A stretch of 64,000 nt of DNA from Caballeronia ptereochthonis (GCF_001545075.1 NZ_FCOB02000007.1:62001-126000), one strand, 5' to 3'. Numbered from the stretch's first letter, positions 1-12,980 are shown. A program made the numbers and translations. Notes: generated by a model not told the origin, from the sequence alone.

Positions 1-187
1 TCCCGTGCTCGTCAACTACCTTCGCGCGTACCAGATCGCGCATGGCGTCGCGAAGGCGGACGCGTACACGATGACCGTACACGTCATGGTGGTGGTGCTC
101 CTGATCGGTTTCGTCTGCAACCTGCTGGTGAAGCGCGTGCATGACAAGCATCACATGACGGAAGCGCAACTCGCGGCCGGCAACTAA
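1..187 (+). CDS. OFA-type MFS transporter, C-terminal fragment (oxalate/formate antiporter family)
   Basis: Only the last ~61 codons lie in the window; the frame is open to the left edge and stops at TAA 185-187. The fragment carries one clear membrane segment (TVHVMVVVLLIGFVCNLLV) and a basic, His-rich cytoplasmic tail, as at the end of an MFS permease. The family call rests mainly on context: a tiny one-TM companion peptide follows 28 nt later, an arrangement seen with OFA-family transporters, and an NADP-type formate dehydrogenase lies in the same locus. The inferred role is exchange of oxalate and formate, or another small carboxylate, across the inner membrane. The specific substrate cannot be read from this fragment. 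Confidence 0.6.
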   Translation, partial: PVLVNYLRAYQIAHGVAKADAYTMTVHVMVVVLLIGFVCNLLVKRVHDKHHMTEAQLAAGN

Positions 188-215
188 CTCCGTAACGACA
201 CGAAGGAGAATCGCA

Positions 216-341
216 ATGTCGACGCAAACCGCTCATCCAACCAACAAGATGTTACTGGCCGTGTTCTGGCTGTATGCACTGATTCCTCTGACATGGGGTG
301 TCGCCAATACGCTGGTGCAGGCGTTGAAGCTCTTTCATTGA
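216..341 (+). CDS. small membrane subunit of the OFA-type MFS transporter (41 aa)
   Basis: A 41-codon gene starts at ATG 216 after a good ribosome site (GGAG at 205-208) and ends at TGA 339-341. The peptide has a polar N-terminus of about 11 residues and one hydrophobic helix (LLAVFWLYALIPLTWGVANT) ending in LKLFH. It matches the pattern of the MFS transporter small subunits found directly downstream of OFA permeases in proteobacteria. The 28-nt gap from the permease and strong Shine-Dalgarno indicate co-translation. It probably packs against the permease in the inner membrane. The function of these peptides is inferred from gene linkage. Confidence 0.72.
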   Translation: MSTQTAHPTNKMLLAVFWLYALIPLTWGVANTLVQALKLFH

Positions 342-613
342 ACGCGGCGTCGCTCCAGAGGCTGCGCATACGCCACTGAGACAGGACTAGATTCATCGGT
401 GGCAAAGTCATGCGGAACATTCGTGACGGACGCAACCAGGACGCTCAGGTGAATCTCGTCTTTATCACCGCGTGACTTCGTTCGCTCGAACCGGGCGAAC
501 TCACGGTCGACGGCTCGATCAATCTCCGCGCCCCGCAGCAGTATCGTCGATCCCGCGGGACGCCGCGTCTGCAGCGCCCGATGCGGAGTCGCCGAGGCTA
601 CAGGGCGCTCGCG

Positions 614-1534
614 TCATACGTGGCCGAACTCCTGCCTCAGGAATTCCTCCGCGTGCTCGAGCATGAAGTAACGAAACGCTTCAGCGGGCGGCGACAACAC
701 CTTCGAGAGCAAATTCGCCATATGCCAGCGGCGCAACACCGGGGCGCCTTCCACGTCGATGATCGCGATGCGCTCGTTACTCAATTCGAGACCGAGCGTA
801 TGCAGGGACAAGAGGCTGATCCCCATGTTGGCCATCACGGCCTGCTTGATCGTCTCGTTGCCTGACATTTCCATCGTGATATGGGGAGTAAGGCCGTGCC
901 GCTTCCAGTACTCCTCCAGCACCGCGCGCGTGCCGGAACCGGGTTCTCGCACGATGAAGTTATAGCCGGCCAGCGCCTCTGCGGGCACATGCCCAAGTCG
1001 CACGAGGGGATGATCCGGAGCCGCGACGAATACGTGCGGATGCACCGCGAAAGGTTCCGCCCGCGTGGCCATCTCCCTCGATGGGCGTCCCATCACGGCC
1101 AGATCCACTTCGTTGCGCTGCAATTGCTCCACCAGCGTCTGACGGTTGCCGACGGACAGGCTCACCTCCACACCGGGGTGGTCTTGGCAAAAACGCCCGA
1201 GTAGCGGAGGCACGAAATATTGCGCCGTGCTGACCATTCCGATGACGAGCCGACCCGTCTCGACTCTCTTGAAGTGAGCCACCATGTCCTCGGCATCCTT
1301 AAGCGTCGCGAGGACCTTTCGCGCGTAGACCAGGAAATATTCGCCGGTAATGGTCAACGAAACGTTCCTGCCCTCGCGGTCGAAAAGCGGCAGCCCGATC
1401 TGCGTCTCCAGCTCGCGGATCTGCATGGTTACCGCTGGGGGCGTCAGGCTCAGCATGTCGGCTGCGCGCGAAAAACTCAAATGATGCGCGACAGCGACGA
1501 AGACGCGAATTTGCCGGAGTGTCACGCCTTTCAT
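614..1534 (-). CDS. cbbR: CbbR, LysR-type activator of the Calvin cycle operon
   Basis: A 306-residue LysR regulator transcribed divergently from cbbL. The N-terminal winged helix-turn-helix covers residues ~3-62 (TLRQIRVFVAVAHHLSFSRAA, then TPPAVTMQIRELE). An effector domain covers ~90-300, with the GRLVIGMVSTAQYFVPPLL and NFIVREPGSGTRAVLEE signatures of the CbbR/CysB group. CbbR proteins respond to metabolites such as RuBP, PEP or NADPH and switch on cbb transcription. The ATG overlaps the first base of a palindromic element that holds a T-N11-A LysR site, so autorepression together with activation of cbbL is likely. Confidence 0.95.
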   Translation of the reverse strand: MKGVTLRQIRVFVAVAHHLSFSRAADMLSLTPPAVTMQIRELETQIGLPLFDREGRNVSLTITGEYFLVYARKVLATLKDAEDMVAHFKRVETGRLVIGMVSTAQYFVPPLLGRFCQDHPGVEVSLSVGNRQTLVEQLQRNEVDLAVMGRPSREMATRAEPFAVHPHVFVAAPDHPLVRLGHVPAEALAGYNFIVREPGSGTRAVLEEYWKRHGLTPHITMEMSGNETIKQAVMANMGISLLSLHTLGLELSNERIAIIDVEGAPVLRRWHMANLLSKVLSPPAEAFRYFMLEHAEEFLRQEFGHV

Positions 1535-3104
<1,570 letters not shown>

Positions 3105-3154
3105 CACCGCGACCGAGACTTCCCCAACGCTGAATTGCCGCAAGAGAGGACACC

Positions 3155-3574
3155 ATGCGCATTACACAAGGCACCTTTTCCTACCTGCCGGACCTCACGG
3201 ACGAGCAGATCACCAGGCAGCTCGAATACTGCCTGGACAAAGGCTGGGCGGTCGGCATCGAATACACCGACGATCCTCATCCGCGCAATACGTACTGGGA
3301 GATGTTCGGCTTGCCGATGTTCGATCTCCGCGATGCGGCCGGTCTCCTGCTGGAGATCAACAACGCCCGCAAGACGTTTCCCAACCAGTACATCCGCGTC
3401 ACGGCCTTCGACTCGACGCACACGATCGAATCGGTGGTGCTGTCCTTCATCGTCAACCGGCCGGCTCACGAACCGGGTTTTCGGCTGGTGCGGCAGGAAG
3501 ACGAAAGCCGCCGGATCCGCTACTCGATCGAGAGCTATGCGGTTCTGTTCCACCCCGAGGGCGAGCGCTACTAA
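3155..3574 (+). CDS. cbbS: RuBisCO small subunit, form IC
   Basis: 139-residue small subunit that caps the L8 core. It begins [19 protein letters not shown] and contains the conserved [25 protein letters not shown] segment, in two parts around residues 30-55. The C-terminal extension after about residue 110 ([19 protein letters not shown]) is characteristic of red-type (IC/ID) subunits, where it forms a beta-hairpin in the central channel. It lies 50 nt after cbbL with its own AAGAGAGGA-type ribosome site. Confidence 0.97.
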   Translation: MRITQGTFSYLPDLTDEQITRQLEYCLDKGWAVGIEYTDDPHPRNTYWEMFGLPMFDLRDAAGLLLEINNARKTFPNQYIRVTAFDSTHTIESVVLSFIVNRPAHEPGFRLVRQEDESRRIRYSIESYAVLFHPEGERY

Positions 3575-3589
3575 ACGAAGGAGAGCCGT

Positions 3590-4498
3590 ATGTCCGCGCC
3601 TGGAACCATGGAGACATTGCCGCCGGCCACGCTGTCCAGCTCGCTGGCGACATCCGGCATCGCCGAATTGCTGACGCAGCTCGATCGCGAGTTGATCGGG
3701 CTGGCGCCGGTCAAATCCCGCATCCGGGACATCGCCGCGCTGCTGCTGGTCGACAAGCTGCGGTCGGCGCGCGGTTTCAGCGCGTGCACGCCCAGCCTGC
3801 ACATGTGTTTTAGCGGCAATCCCGGGACCGGCAAGACCACCGTTGCAATGCGCATGGCGGCGATCCTGCACCGGTTGGGTTATGTGCGCAAGGGACATCT
3901 GGTGTCCGTCACGCGCGACGATCTGGTCGGGCAGTACATCGGACATACCGCACCGAAGACCAAGGAAATCCTCAAGAAGGCGATGGGAGGGGTGCTGTTC
4001 ATCGACGAGGCGTATTACCTCTATCGTCCGGAAAACGAGCGCGACTATGGCCAGGAAGCCATCGAGATACTGCTGCAGGTGATGGAGAACAACCGCGAGG
4101 ACCTGGTCGTGATACTGGCCGGCTACAAGGACCGCATGGACCGGTTCTTCGAGTCCAACCCCGGCATGTCGTCCCGCATCGCGCATCACATCGATTTTCC
4201 CGACTACAACGTTCAGGAGTTGCTACAGATTGCCGACTTGATGCTCGAGTCGATGCAATACCACTTCGATGAAGAGAGCCGGGTCGTATTTGCCCAGTAC
4301 CTCGAACGCCGCATGACATTGCCGCATTTCGCCAACGCCCGAAGCGTGCGCAATGCCCTCGATCGGGCCCGGCTGCGGCATGCGTCGCGGTTGCTGAACG
4401 ATGCGGACACGGTGGCGGACGACGCCGCGCTGACCACCATCACGGCGGCAGATCTGCTCGCCAGTCGCGTGTTCCAAGAGGCAAAAGACAAGGAGTAA
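3590..4498 (+). CDS. cbbX: CbbX, AAA+ red-type RuBisCO activase
   Basis: 302-residue AAA+ ATPase that releases inhibitory sugar phosphates from red-type RuBisCO by pulling on the large-subunit C-terminus. Walker A is GNPGTGKT at residues 76-83 and Walker B is [13 protein letters not shown] at about 133-145. The sensor and arginine-finger region ([14 protein letters not shown]) follows. CbbX proteins are allosterically driven by RuBP. The gene begins 15 nt after cbbS behind GGAGAG, which fits the requirement for an activase matched to form IC RuBisCO. Confidence 0.97.
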   Translation: MSAPGTMETLPPATLSSSLATSGIAELLTQLDRELIGLAPVKSRIRDIAALLLVDKLRSARGFSACTPSLHMCFSGNPGTGKTTVAMRMAAILHRLGYVRKGHLVSVTRDDLVGQYIGHTAPKTKEILKKAMGGVLFIDEAYYLYRPENERDYGQEAIEILLQVMENNREDLVVILAGYKDRMDRFFESNPGMSSRIAHHIDFPDYNVQELLQIADLMLESMQYHFDEESRVVFAQYLERRMTLPHFANARSVRNALDRARLRHASRLLNDADTVADDAALTTITAADLLASRVFQEAKDKE

Positions 4499-4501
4499 GA
4501 C

Positions 4502-5266
4502 GTGCAAGCATTGATATTCGACGTCGACGGCACGCTGGCCGATACCGAAGCGGCGCATCGCGAAGCGTTCAACGCGGCCTTTGCCGAGGTTGGCCTGGAT
4601 TGGTACTGGGACGAGGGGTTGTACGCGCGCCTGCTGAATGTAGCCGGCGGCAAGGAGCGCCTGTTGCACTACTGGCGCACCATCGACCCGGAGGAAGCCC
4701 GTGGCCGCGAAGTGAAGGAAACCATCGACGCGGTGCATGCCATCAAGACGCGTCACTATGCCGCGCGTGTCGACGGCGGTGGATTGCCGTTGCGCCCCGG
4801 TATCCACCGGTTGATCGCCGAGGCCGAGGCCGCGGGTGTGCCCATCGCCATCGCGACCACCACCACGCCGGCCAATCTCGATGCGTTGCTGTGCGCGCCA
4901 TTGGGTACGGACTGGCACAAGCGCTTCGCGTCGATTGGCGATGCCGCCACGGCGCCGGTGAAGAAACCGGCGCCGGACGTCTATCACGCCGTGCTGCAGC
5001 AACTCGGTCTGCAAGGTGCCGATTGCCTGGCCGTGGAAGACTCGTGCAACGGCTTGCGTGCGGCGACGGCTGCGGGAATTCCGACCGTCGTCACGACGAC
5101 GCCCTACACGGAGATGCATTGGTTCGATGAAGCGCTCGTCGTCCTGCCCCATCTCGGCGATCCGGAGCAGCCATTGCCCCGGCTTGTGCCGGGCATGGGC
5201 CGACGCTGGGTGGATCTTGCCGCACTTCATCACTGGCACGACGGCGTGCTTGCAAGGGAGAACTGA
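4502..5266 (+). CDS. cbbY: CbbY, HAD-family sugar-bisphosphate phosphatase
   Basis: 254-residue haloacid dehalogenase-type phosphatase with motif [15 protein letters not shown] (Asp7 nucleophile, Asp9 acid/base), motif II around TTTTP, and a motif III/IV region with KKPAPD and AVEDSCNG. CbbY in phototrophs hydrolyses xylulose 1,5-bisphosphate, a misfire inhibitor of RuBisCO, which fits its place next to cbbX. The start codon is GTG at 4502, only 3 nt after the cbbX stop, so translation is probably coupled. A second HAD phosphatase, cbbZ, lies later in the operon but belongs to the phosphoglycolate group. Confidence 0.94.
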   Translation: MQALIFDVDGTLADTEAAHREAFNAAFAEVGLDWYWDEGLYARLLNVAGGKERLLHYWRTIDPEEARGREVKETIDAVHAIKTRHYAARVDGGGLPLRPGIHRLIAEAEAAGVPIAIATTTTPANLDALLCAPLGTDWHKRFASIGDAATAPVKKPAPDVYHAVLQQLGLQGADCLAVEDSCNGLRAATAAGIPTVVTTTPYTEMHWFDEALVVLPHLGDPEQPLPRLVPGMGRRWVDLAALHHWHDGVLAREN

Positions 5267-5267
5267 G

Positions 5268-5966
5268 ATGAGCACCGCACAGATCCGGCTTGCCCCGTCC
5301 ATCCTGTCGGCCGATTTTTCCCGGTTGGGCGATGAGGTGCGCGCCATCGAAGCGGCTGGCGCCGATCTCGTTCATTTCGACGTGATGGATAACCATTACG
5401 TACCGAACCTGACCATCGGCCCCTTGGTTTGCGAGGCGATCCGGCCGCACGTGTCCATTCCCATCGATGTGCACCTGATGGTCGAACCGGTCGACGCGCT
5501 GATTCCGATGTTCGCCAAGGCCGGCGCGAATTTCATCACCTTCCATCCCGAGGCGAGCCGCCATATCGACCGCACGCTGTCGCTGATCCGCGATCACGGT
5601 TGCAAGGCGGGACTCGTGTTCAACCCCGCGACGCCTCTGGACTATCTGAACTACACCCTCGACAAGATCGAAATGGTGCTGCTGATGAGTGTGAATCCCG
5701 GTTTCGGCGGGCAGCATTTCATCGCCGGCACGCTCGACAAGCTGCGCGAGGCCCGCGCCCGCATCGAGCGTCACCGGGAGGACGGCGGCCAGCCCGTCTC
5801 GCTGGAGGTCGACGGCGGCGTGAAGGTCGAGAACATTGCGGAGATCGCGCGCGCCGGCGCCGATACCTTCGTTGCCGGCAGCGCGGTTTTCGGGGCTGCC
5901 GACGCGGACGGCGGCTACCGGACGATCATGCAACGCCTGCGCGCACAAGCTGCAGCGGCGCGCTGA
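5268..5966 (+). CDS. cbbE: ribulose-phosphate 3-epimerase
   Basis: 232-residue TIM-barrel epimerase interconverting ribulose 5-phosphate and xylulose 5-phosphate in the regeneration phase of the cycle. Family signatures are present: [14 protein letters not shown] at the N-terminus, [17 protein letters not shown] with the first metal and catalytic His/Asp, [18 protein letters not shown], and [11 protein letters not shown] with the second catalytic Asp. ATG 5268 begins one base after the cbbY TGA behind AAGGGAGAA, so the two genes are tightly coupled. Confidence 0.96.
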   Translation: MSTAQIRLAPSILSADFSRLGDEVRAIEAAGADLVHFDVMDNHYVPNLTIGPLVCEAIRPHVSIPIDVHLMVEPVDALIPMFAKAGANFITFHPEASRHIDRTLSLIRDHGCKAGLVFNPATPLDYLNYTLDKIEMVLLMSVNPGFGGQHFIAGTLDKLREARARIERHREDGGQPVSLEVDGGVKVENIAEIARAGADTFVAGSAVFGAADADGGYRTIMQRLRAQAAAAR

Positions 5967-6001
5967 CTTCCAGATGATTAAAAGACGATGGGAGACACAT
6001 C

Positions 6002-7078
6002 ATGCCTTTGACCCCGAAGTTCACCCTGACGCAGTTCCTCATTGAAGAACGCCGGCGCCATCCCGAGGCCACAGGCGATTTCAATAGCGTCATCCTCAAT
6101 GTCGCGATGGCTTGCAAGCATATTGCGCGCGCCGTGGCGTTCGGCGCGCTGGGCGGCGTGTACGGCAATGCCGGTGGCGCCGTCAATGTGCAGGGCGAGC
6201 AGCAAAAGACGCTCGATGTACTGAGTAACGACGCCTTTCTGCGCATCAATGAATGGGGTGGACAGCTTGCCGGCATGGCGTCGGAGGAACTGGAGAAGCC
6301 CTATGAAATTCCAGCGCAGTTTCCACGCGGCAAATATCTGCTGGCGTTCGATCCGCTCGATGGCTCATCGAACATCGACGTGAACGTGTCGGTCGGCAGC
6401 ATTTTTTCCGTGCTGCGCGCGCCGGAACGGCTCCATGAGGGCGAAGAAATGGACTTTCTCCAGCCAGGCTGCACCCAGGTCGCCGCCGGCTATGCCATCT
6501 ATGGCCCGACCACCATGCTGGTGCTGACGGTTGGCAACGGCGTCAACGGTTTTACCCTGGATCCGAACCTGTATGAGTTCGTCCTCACGCATCCCGACAT
6601 GCGTGTGCCCGAGGATACGCAGGAATTCGCCATCAACGCGTCCAACAGCCGTTTCTGGGAAGCGCCCATCAAGCGCTATGTGGACGAGTGCCTGGCCGGC
6701 ACGGGCGGGCCGCGCGGCAAGGACTTCAATATGCGATGGATCGCGTCGATGGTTGCCGAAGCGCATCGCATCCTGATGCGCGGAGGCGTCTTCATGTACC
6801 CGCGCGACACCAAGGATCCCAGCAGGGCAGGGCGGTTGCGCCTGCTCTATGAAGCGAACCCGATCGGGTTCGTCATGGAGCAGGCCGGCGGGCGCGCCAG
6901 CACCGGGCGGCAGCCGGTCCTCTCGGTCCAGCCCAGTTCGCTGCACCAGCGCGTCGGCCTGGTGTTCGGCTCGAAAAACGAAGTCGAGCGCATCGAGCGC
7001 TATCACCTCGAACCGCGCCGGGACGATTTTTCGTATCCGCTGTTTAACGAGCGCGGCTTGTTCCGCGCACCTCTCTGA
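6002..7078 (+). CDS. cbbF: fructose-1,6-bisphosphatase, class I
   Basis: 358-residue class I FBPase, releasing phosphate from fructose 1,6-bisphosphate; many CBB homologues also act on sedoheptulose 1,7-bisphosphate. The metal-binding signature [21 protein letters not shown] spans residues ~118-138. The product-binding stretch with MYPRDTKDP and [10 protein letters not shown], followed by EQAGG, lies near residues 260-300. ATG 6002 follows GGGAGA. Part of the cbb operon, 35 nt after cbbE. Confidence 0.96.
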   Translation: MPLTPKFTLTQFLIEERRRHPEATGDFNSVILNVAMACKHIARAVAFGALGGVYGNAGGAVNVQGEQQKTLDVLSNDAFLRINEWGGQLAGMASEELEKPYEIPAQFPRGKYLLAFDPLDGSSNIDVNVSVGSIFSVLRAPERLHEGEEMDFLQPGCTQVAAGYAIYGPTTMLVLTVGNGVNGFTLDPNLYEFVLTHPDMRVPEDTQEFAINASNSRFWEAPIKRYVDECLAGTGGPRGKDFNMRWIASMVAEAHRILMRGGVFMYPRDTKDPSRAGRLRLLYEANPIGFVMEQAGGRASTGRQPVLSVQPSSLHQRVGLVFGSKNEVERIERYHLEPRRDDFSYPLFNERGLFRAPL

Positions 7079-7088
7079 GTTCACGGTC

Positions 7089-7973
7089 ATGTCAGAGCGC
7101 CATCCCATTATCGCCATTACCGGTTCTTCGGGCGCCGGTACCACGTCCGTCACGCGGACCTTCGAAAACATCTTCCGCCGCGAAGGCGTGAAGTCGGTGG
7201 TGATCGAAGGCGACAGCTTCCATCGCTACGACCGCCAGCAAATGAAGACCATGCTTGCCGAGGCGGAAAAGACCGGCAATATGAACTTCAGTCATTTCGG
7301 CCCGGAGACCAATCTGTTCGACGAGCTCGAAAATCTGTTCCGCAGTTACGGCGAGTCCGGTACCGGCACGCATCGTCGCTATCTGCACAGCACCGAGGAG
7401 GCTGAACCGTACAAGCAAGAGCCCGGCACGTTCACCGAGTGGCAAGCGTTGCCGGAAGGGACCGATCTGCTGTTCTACGAAGGATTGCACGGCGGCGTGG
7501 TGACCGACAAGGTCAATGTGGCTCGGCATCCCGATCTGCTGATCGGGGTCGTGCCCGTGATCAACCTGGAGTGGATCCAGAAACTGTGGCGCGACAAGAA
7601 GCAGCGCGGTTACTCGACCGAAGCGGTAACCGACATCATCCTGCGCCGCATGCCGGACTATGTGAATTACATTTGCCCGCAGTTCTCCCGCACGCACGTC
7701 AACTTCCAGCGCGTGCCGTGCGTCGATACCTCGAACCCGTTCATCGCGCGGGAAATCCCGTCGCCGGACGAAAGCATGGTGGTGATCCGTTTCGCCAATC
7801 CGAAGGGCATCGACTGCCAGTATCTGCTGAGCATGGTGCACGGCTCCTTCATGTCGCGGGCCAACACCATCGTGGTACCCGGCGGGAAGATGGAACTGGC
7901 CATGCAACTGATTTTCACCCCCTTCGTGCTGCGCATGATGGAGCGCCGCAAGCTCGCGCTGGGCGCCATTTAA
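7089..7973 (+). CDS. cbbP: phosphoribulokinase
   Basis: 294-residue bacterial-type phosphoribulokinase that makes RuBP from ribulose 5-phosphate and ATP, the step committed to CO2 fixation. The P-loop GSSGAGTTS is at residues 12-20, the [11 protein letters not shown] substrate region at ~39-49, and FYEGLHGG near residue 129. The short octameric bacterial form is expected to be NADH-activated. The frame is open upstream inside cbbF, but ATG 7089, about 10 nt after the cbbF stop, gives the normal N-terminus ([12 protein letters not shown]). Confidence 0.97.
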   Translation: MSERHPIIAITGSSGAGTTSVTRTFENIFRREGVKSVVIEGDSFHRYDRQQMKTMLAEAEKTGNMNFSHFGPETNLFDELENLFRSYGESGTGTHRRYLHSTEEAEPYKQEPGTFTEWQALPEGTDLLFYEGLHGGVVTDKVNVARHPDLLIGVVPVINLEWIQKLWRDKKQRGYSTEAVTDIILRRMPDYVNYICPQFSRTHVNFQRVPCVDTSNPFIAREIPSPDESMVVIRFANPKGIDCQYLLSMVHGSFMSRANTIVVPGGKMELAMQLIFTPFVLRMMERRKLALGAI

Positions 7974-7984
7974 GGAGAGCCGCG

Positions 7985-9997
7985 ATGAATGCTCCAGAAC
8001 ATCAACGGATGAAATCGCAATGCGCCAATGCCTTGCGTTTTCTGGCGGCCGACGCCGTCGAGAAGGCCAGGTCGGGACACCCGGGCGCGCCGATGGGCAT
8101 GGCGGAAATCGCCGAGGTGGTGTGGCGGCGGCACTTGCGCCACAACCCGGCCAATCCGAAGTGGATCGACCGTGACCGCTTCGTGCTGTCCAACGGTCAT
8201 GCATCGATGCTGCTGTACGCGTTGCTGCATTTGAGTGGTTACGATCTTCCGATCGCCGAGCTGCAGCGGTTTCGCCAGCTCCATGCCCGCACGCCGGGCC
8301 ATCCGGAGGTGGGCGTCACGCCCGGCGTGGAGACGACCACCGGCCCTCTCGGACAAGGTCTTGGCAATGCGGTGGGGATGGCGCTCGCCGAAAGGCTGCT
8401 GGCCGCCACCTTCAACCGCGATGGTCACACGATCATCGACCACGCGACCTATGTGTTTCTCGGCGATGGCTGCCTGATGGAAGGCATCAGCCACGAAGCA
8501 GCATCGCTGGCCGGCAAGCTCGCGCTCGGCAAACTGATTTGCCTCTATGACGACAACGGCATTTCCATCGATGGCGACACGTCCGGCTGGTTTGCCGACG
8601 ATACGGTCCAGCGCTTTCTCGCGTACGGCTGGCACGTAGCGACCGTGGATGGCCACGACGCCGTGGCCATCGACCGGGCCGTGACTGAAGCCAAGTCAAG
8701 TGAAAAGCCGTCGCTGATCTGTTGCCGCACCGTGATCGGAAAGGGCGCGCCGAACAAGGCGGGAGGACACGACGTGCACGGCGCGCCGCTGGGGGCGCAG
8801 GAGGTCGCCGGCATGCGCGACGCGCTGGGCTGGGTGGCTGCGCCGTTCGACGTGCCGGCCGATATTGCCGACGCGTGGAATGCGCGCGAGCGCGGCGCGC
8901 TGGCAGAGGACGACTGGACTCGACGCTTTGCCCGCTATAGCGCCGCGTACCCCGAGCTGGCCGCCGAACTGCTGCGCCGCTGCGAAGGGACGCTGCCGCC
9001 CGACTACGACGACGGCTTGATGTCCGCCGTGAATGACCGGTCGTCGGCGCTGCATCAGAAGATGGCGACCCGCAAGGCATCGCAACTGGCGCTCGAGCAG
9101 CTCGTCGGCGTGTTACCGGAATTATTCGGCGGCTCGGCTGACCTGAGCGGTTCGAACCTGACCAACGTCAAGGCATCGACCTGGGTCAATCACCACGGCA
9201 CGGGCAACTATCTGAGCTACGGCGTGCGCGAGTTCGGCATGGCTGCGGTGATGAACGGGATCGCACTGCATGGCGGGTTCATCCCTTATGGAGGCACCTT
9301 CCTGACGTTCTCCGACTATTCGCGCAATGCGATTCGCATGGGCGCACTGATGAAGCTGCGCGTCATTCATGTGCTGACGCACGATTCCATCGGGCTGGGC
9401 GAAGATGGCCCGACGCACCAGCCGGTCGAGCACGCGTCGAGCCTGCGGCTGATTCCCGGCAATCGGGTCTGGCGTCCCTGCGATGGCGTGGAAACCGCGA
9501 TCGCATGGCTGGCGGCCGTGCAGCGAACGGACGGGCCGAGCTGCCTCGTGCTGTCCCGACAGGCGCTGACGCCGATGGAACGCAGTGCCGAACAGATCGA
9601 GGACATCAAGCGCGGCGGTTACGTGCTGGGCGACGCGGCCGCGGTCGATGTCGTGCTGATTGCGACCGGTTCCGAAGTGGAGATCGCCGGGCGGGCGGCA
9701 CAGACGCTCGCCGAACGAGGCATTGGCGCGCGCGTGGTGTCGATGCCCTGTGTCGAGCTGTTTTTCGCGCAGGACGCTGGCTATCGTGACGCCGTCCTGC
9801 CGCCCGGCGTGCCGCGCGTCAGCGTGGAAGCCGGCGTGACGTGGTACTGGCGTGGTGTGGTCGGGGAGCGTGGGGCGTCCGTCGGCATCGACAGCTTCGG
9901 CGAATCCGCGCCGGCAGAAGCGCTTTACGAACACTTCGGGCTGACCTCGACTCGCGTTGCGGAAGCGGCCCTGTCGCTGATCGGGAAGCAACAGTGA
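7985..9997 (+). CDS. cbbT: transketolase
   Basis: 670-residue thiamine-diphosphate transketolase of the regeneration phase. The ThDP/Mg motif GDGCLMEG...DDNGISIDG lies near residues 160-200. N-terminal signatures are [27 protein letters not shown], read in two parts at residues ~14-40. The pyrimidine domain carries [17 protein letters not shown] near residue 415 and the [16 protein letters not shown] segment with catalytic His near 475. ATG 7985 follows AAGGAGAG. The stop overlaps the cbbZ start (TGATG), so translational coupling is expected. Confidence 0.97.
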   Translation: MNAPEHQRMKSQCANALRFLAADAVEKARSGHPGAPMGMAEIAEVVWRRHLRHNPANPKWIDRDRFVLSNGHASMLLYALLHLSGYDLPIAELQRFRQLHARTPGHPEVGVTPGVETTTGPLGQGLGNAVGMALAERLLAATFNRDGHTIIDHATYVFLGDGCLMEGISHEAASLAGKLALGKLICLYDDNGISIDGDTSGWFADDTVQRFLAYGWHVATVDGHDAVAIDRAVTEAKSSEKPSLICCRTVIGKGAPNKAGGHDVHGAPLGAQEVAGMRDALGWVAAPFDVPADIADAWNARERGALAEDDWTRRFARYSAAYPELAAELLRRCEGTLPPDYDDGLMSAVNDRSSALHQKMATRKASQLALEQLVGVLPELFGGSADLSGSNLTNVKASTWVNHHGTGNYLSYGVREFGMAAVMNGIALHGGFIPYGGTFLTFSDYSRNAIRMGALMKLRVIHVLTHDSIGLGEDGPTHQPVEHASSLRLIPGNRVWRPCDGVETAIAWLAAVQRTDGPSCLVLSRQALTPMERSAEQIEDIKRGGYVLGDAAAVDVVLIATGSEVEIAGRAAQTLAERGIGARVVSMPCVELFFAQDAGYRDAVLPPGVPRVSVEAGVTWYWRGVVGERGASVGIDSFGESAPAEALYEHFGLTSTRVAEAALSLIGKQQ

Positions 9998-10692
9998 TGG
10001 AAAGCAGCCAGGCAACTTGCCGGACCGTGCTCATCGATCTGGACGGCACGTTGGTGGATAGCGCACCGGACATCGTCGCCGCGGCTAACCAGATGCTGGC
10101 CGATCTGCACACTGTGCCGCTGCCGTTCGACACCGTCGCCGGTTTCATCGGCAAGGGCGTGCCGAATCTGGTGCGGCGCTCGCTCGAAGCCGGCGGTCTC
10201 CACGCGACAGCCGATGCGGCGCAGGCCGAAGCGCTGTTCCACCGGCATTACGCGCGGATCAACGGGAGTCTGAGCCGTGTATTTCCCGGCGTGATCGCCG
10301 GTCTGGACGCATTGCGCGCGCAAGGGTACCGGTTGGGCTGCGTGACCAACAAGCCGGAATCGCTTGCCGCGCCGCTGCTTGCGATGACAGGACTCGCGGC
10401 CTACCTCGAAGTAGTGATAGGCGGCGACACCATTGCGCAGATGAAACCCGATCCCGAGCCGGTGCGGCATGCCTGCCGCCTGCTCGGTGCCGACGTGGCC
10501 GGCAGTGTCCTGGTCGGCGATTCGCCGGTCGATGTTGCGACGGCGCGTGGGGCCGGCATACCGATCTATATCGTGCGTTATGGCTACGCGGGACCGGCTG
10601 GGGCAGAAGCGCTGGACTGCGACCATCTGCTGGATTCACTGGAAGATCTGCCGGATATTTTGGCACCGGGCAGGCGAGTATCGGCCGCCTGA
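9997..10692 (+). CDS. cbbZ: phosphoglycolate phosphatase
   Basis: 231-residue HAD phosphatase that removes 2-phosphoglycolate formed by RuBisCO oxygenation. Motif I is [15 protein letters not shown] (residues ~12-26), the motif II threonine is in CVTNKPES, the lysine region is MKPDPEP, and motif IV is [15 protein letters not shown]. It shares one base with the cbbT stop codon. It is the Gph/CbbZ type, distinct from CbbY earlier in the operon. Confidence 0.95.
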   Translation: MESSQATCRTVLIDLDGTLVDSAPDIVAAANQMLADLHTVPLPFDTVAGFIGKGVPNLVRRSLEAGGLHATADAAQAEALFHRHYARINGSLSRVFPGVIAGLDALRAQGYRLGCVTNKPESLAAPLLAMTGLAAYLEVVIGGDTIAQMKPDPEPVRHACRLLGADVAGSVLVGDSPVDVATARGAGIPIYIVRYGYAGPAGAEALDCDHLLDSLEDLPDILAPGRRVSAA

Positions 10693-10723
10693 GGCCGACA
10701 ACAATCGAACGGAGACAAGACCC

Positions 10724-11734
10724 GTGAGTATCAAGGTAGCAATCAATGGTTATGGCCGTATCGGCCGCAATGTCCTGCGTGCCCATTACGAAGACGGCAA
10801 ACGGCATGACATCGAGATCGTGGCGATAAACGATCTCGGCAACGCCGGCACGAATGCCCATCTGACGCAGTACGACACCGCCCACGGAAAATTTCCGGGC
10901 ACGGTCAGCGTCGATGGAGACTGTCTCGTGGTCAACGGCGACAGGATCCGGGTGCTGGCGGTGCGCAATCCCGCCGAGTTGCCTTGGGGCGAACTCGGTG
11001 TCGATGTGGTGATGGAGTGCACCGGACTGTTCACGACCAAGGAAAAGGCGTCGGCTCATCTGATGGCGGGCGCCAAACGGGTGATGATCTCGGCGCCCGG
11101 CGGCAAGGATGTCGACGCCACCGTCGTTTACGGTGTCAATCAGCAGGTACTCCGCGCCGACGACAAGGTCATTTCCAACGCGTCGTGCACCACGAACTGC
11201 CTGGCGCCGCTGGTCAAGCCGTTACACGAAAAGCTGGGTGTCGTGACCGGTCTGATGACGACCATCCATTCGTACACCAACGATCAGGTCTTGACCGACG
11301 TCTATCACGAGGATTTGCGACGCGCCCGCTCGGCCACCATGAGCATGATTCCGACCAAGACCGGTGCGGCCGCGGCTGTCGGCCTGGTACTGCCGGAACT
11401 GAGCGGCAAACTGGACGGTTTCGCGATTCGCGTGCCGACGCTCAATGTATCGCTGGTGGATCTGTCGTTTATTGCTCAACGGGACACCACGGTGGACGAA
11501 GTCAATGCGATCCTGAAGGACGCGTCCGATGGTTCGATGAAAGGCATCCTCGAATACAACACGGCGCCGCTGGTCTCCGCCGACTTCAACCACAACCCGG
11601 CGTCGTCGATCTTCGATGCGACGCTGACCAAGGTGTCGGGCCGGCTGGTGAAGGTATCGAGCTGGTACGACAACGAATGGGGCTTCTCCAACCGCATGCT
11701 GGATACGGCCGTCGCGTTTGCGAACGCGAGCTAG
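10724..11734 (+). CDS. cbbG: glyceraldehyde-3-phosphate dehydrogenase
   Basis: 336-residue type I GAPDH, used reductively here to turn 1,3-bisphosphoglycerate into glyceraldehyde 3-phosphate. Rossmann motif [10 protein letters not shown] is at residues ~7-16; catalytic Cys155 sits in [12 protein letters not shown] and His182 in TTIHSYTND. Asp37 of AINDLGN, the residue that usually favours NAD(H), is retained, although many CBB GAPDHs with Asp here accept either coenzyme. The GTG at 10724 is the start, behind CGGAGAC. Confidence 0.96.
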   Translation: MSIKVAINGYGRIGRNVLRAHYEDGKRHDIEIVAINDLGNAGTNAHLTQYDTAHGKFPGTVSVDGDCLVVNGDRIRVLAVRNPAELPWGELGVDVVMECTGLFTTKEKASAHLMAGAKRVMISAPGGKDVDATVVYGVNQQVLRADDKVISNASCTTNCLAPLVKPLHEKLGVVTGLMTTIHSYTNDQVLTDVYHEDLRRARSATMSMIPTKTGAAAAVGLVLPELSGKLDGFAIRVPTLNVSLVDLSFIAQRDTTVDEVNAILKDASDGSMKGILEYNTAPLVSADFNHNPASSIFDATLTKVSGRLVKVSSWYDNEWGFSNRMLDTAVAFANAS

Positions 11735-11743
11735 GAGACCGTC

Positions 11744-12961
11744 ATGTCATCTGTCGTTACGCTTGCCGATCTTGCCGCCGAGGATAAGCTGGCGGGGAAG
11801 CGCGTCTTTATCCGCGCCGATCTGAACGTGCCGCAGGACGAGGCGGGCAACATCACGGAAGATACGCGCATTCGCGCGTCGGTGCCTGCCATCGAGCTCT
11901 GCCTGAACGCCGGCGCGGCGGTGATGGTGACCTCCCATCTGGGGCGGCCGGTGGAAGGTGAACTCAAGTCACGCGATTCCCTGACGCCGGTCGCGCAGCG
12001 CCTCTCGGAGCTGCTTGGCCGCGAAGTGGTGCTGGTGCAAGACTGGGTGGACGGCGTGACGGTGGAGCCGGGCCAGGTGGTGCTGCTGGAAAACTGTCGC
12101 GTCAATCCTGGTGAGAAAAAGAACAGCGACGCGCTGGCCCGGAAAATGGCCGGTTTGTGCGATATCTACGTGAACGATGCCTTCGGTACCGCGCACCGCG
12201 CTGAAGCCACCACTCACGGCATCGCCGGCTATGCGCCGGTTGCGTGCGCCGGCCCGCTCCTGGCTGCCGAGATCGCCGCGTTGAGCAAGGCGCTGAGCCA
12301 GCCGGCGCGCCCGCTGGTCGCCATCGTGGCGGGCTCGAAGGTCTCGACCAAGCTGACCATCCTGGAATCACTCGCGAATAAGGTCGACTATCTGATCGTC
12401 GGCGGCGGCATTGCCAATACCTTCATGTTGGCGGCCGGCCTCAAGATCGGCAAATCGTTGGTGGAGAAGGATCTGGTCGCCGATGCAAGGCGCGTCTGCG
12501 ACGCGATGGCTCGGCGTGGCGCGTCCGTGCCGATTCCGGTGGACGTCGTATGCGCGAAAGCGTTCTCGGCCATCGCCGCAGCGGTCGTGAAAGACGTTGC
12601 CCACATCGAAGACGACGACATGATCCTCGATATTGGCCCGAAGACCGCCGCCATGCTGGTCGATCGCCTGAAAGGCGCCGGGACCATCGTGTGGAACGGC
12701 CCGGTCGGCGTGTTCGAGTTCGACCAGTTCGGCAACGGTACCCGAATGCTGGCCCACGCCATCGCCGAATCCCCGGCGTTCTCCATTGCCGGCGGCGGCG
12801 ATACGCTGACTGCCATCGCCAAGTATGACGTTGCCGATCGCGTGAGCTACATCTCCACTGGCGGCGGCGCTTTCCTCGAATTCCTCGAGGGCAAGACGCT
12901 GCCCGCAGTCGACATACTCGAACAGCGTGCTGCCGCGGCACACGACCCGCTCCATCACTAA
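11744..12961 (+). CDS. cbbK: phosphoglycerate kinase
   Basis: 405-residue phosphoglycerate kinase that phosphorylates 3-phosphoglycerate for reduction by CbbG. Hallmarks are [11 protein letters not shown] near the N-terminus, [25 protein letters not shown], the hinge/ATP region [11 protein letters not shown], and the C-terminal GGGDTLTAI and [13 protein letters not shown] loops. It begins 9 nt after cbbG behind TAGGAGA. Confidence 0.97.
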   Translation: MSSVVTLADLAAEDKLAGKRVFIRADLNVPQDEAGNITEDTRIRASVPAIELCLNAGAAVMVTSHLGRPVEGELKSRDSLTPVAQRLSELLGREVVLVQDWVDGVTVEPGQVVLLENCRVNPGEKKNSDALARKMAGLCDIYVNDAFGTAHRAEATTHGIAGYAPVACAGPLLAAEIAALSKALSQPARPLVAIVAGSKVSTKLTILESLANKVDYLIVGGGIANTFMLAAGLKIGKSLVEKDLVADARRVCDAMARRGASVPIPVDVVCAKAFSAIAAAVVKDVAHIEDDDMILDIGPKTAAMLVDRLKGAGTIVWNGPVGVFEFDQFGNGTRMLAHAIAESPAFSIAGGGDTLTAIAKYDVADRVSYISTGGGAFLEFLEGKTLPAVDILEQRAAAAHDPLHH

Positions 12962-12980
12962 TCTTGCTAGGAGTACCATC

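Noticed and set aside
342-613. Possible small gene between the OFA peptide and cbbR (for example MRNIRDGRNQDAQ near 411)
   Set aside because: Only very short frames, no ribosome site and no recognisable family; treated as intergenic.
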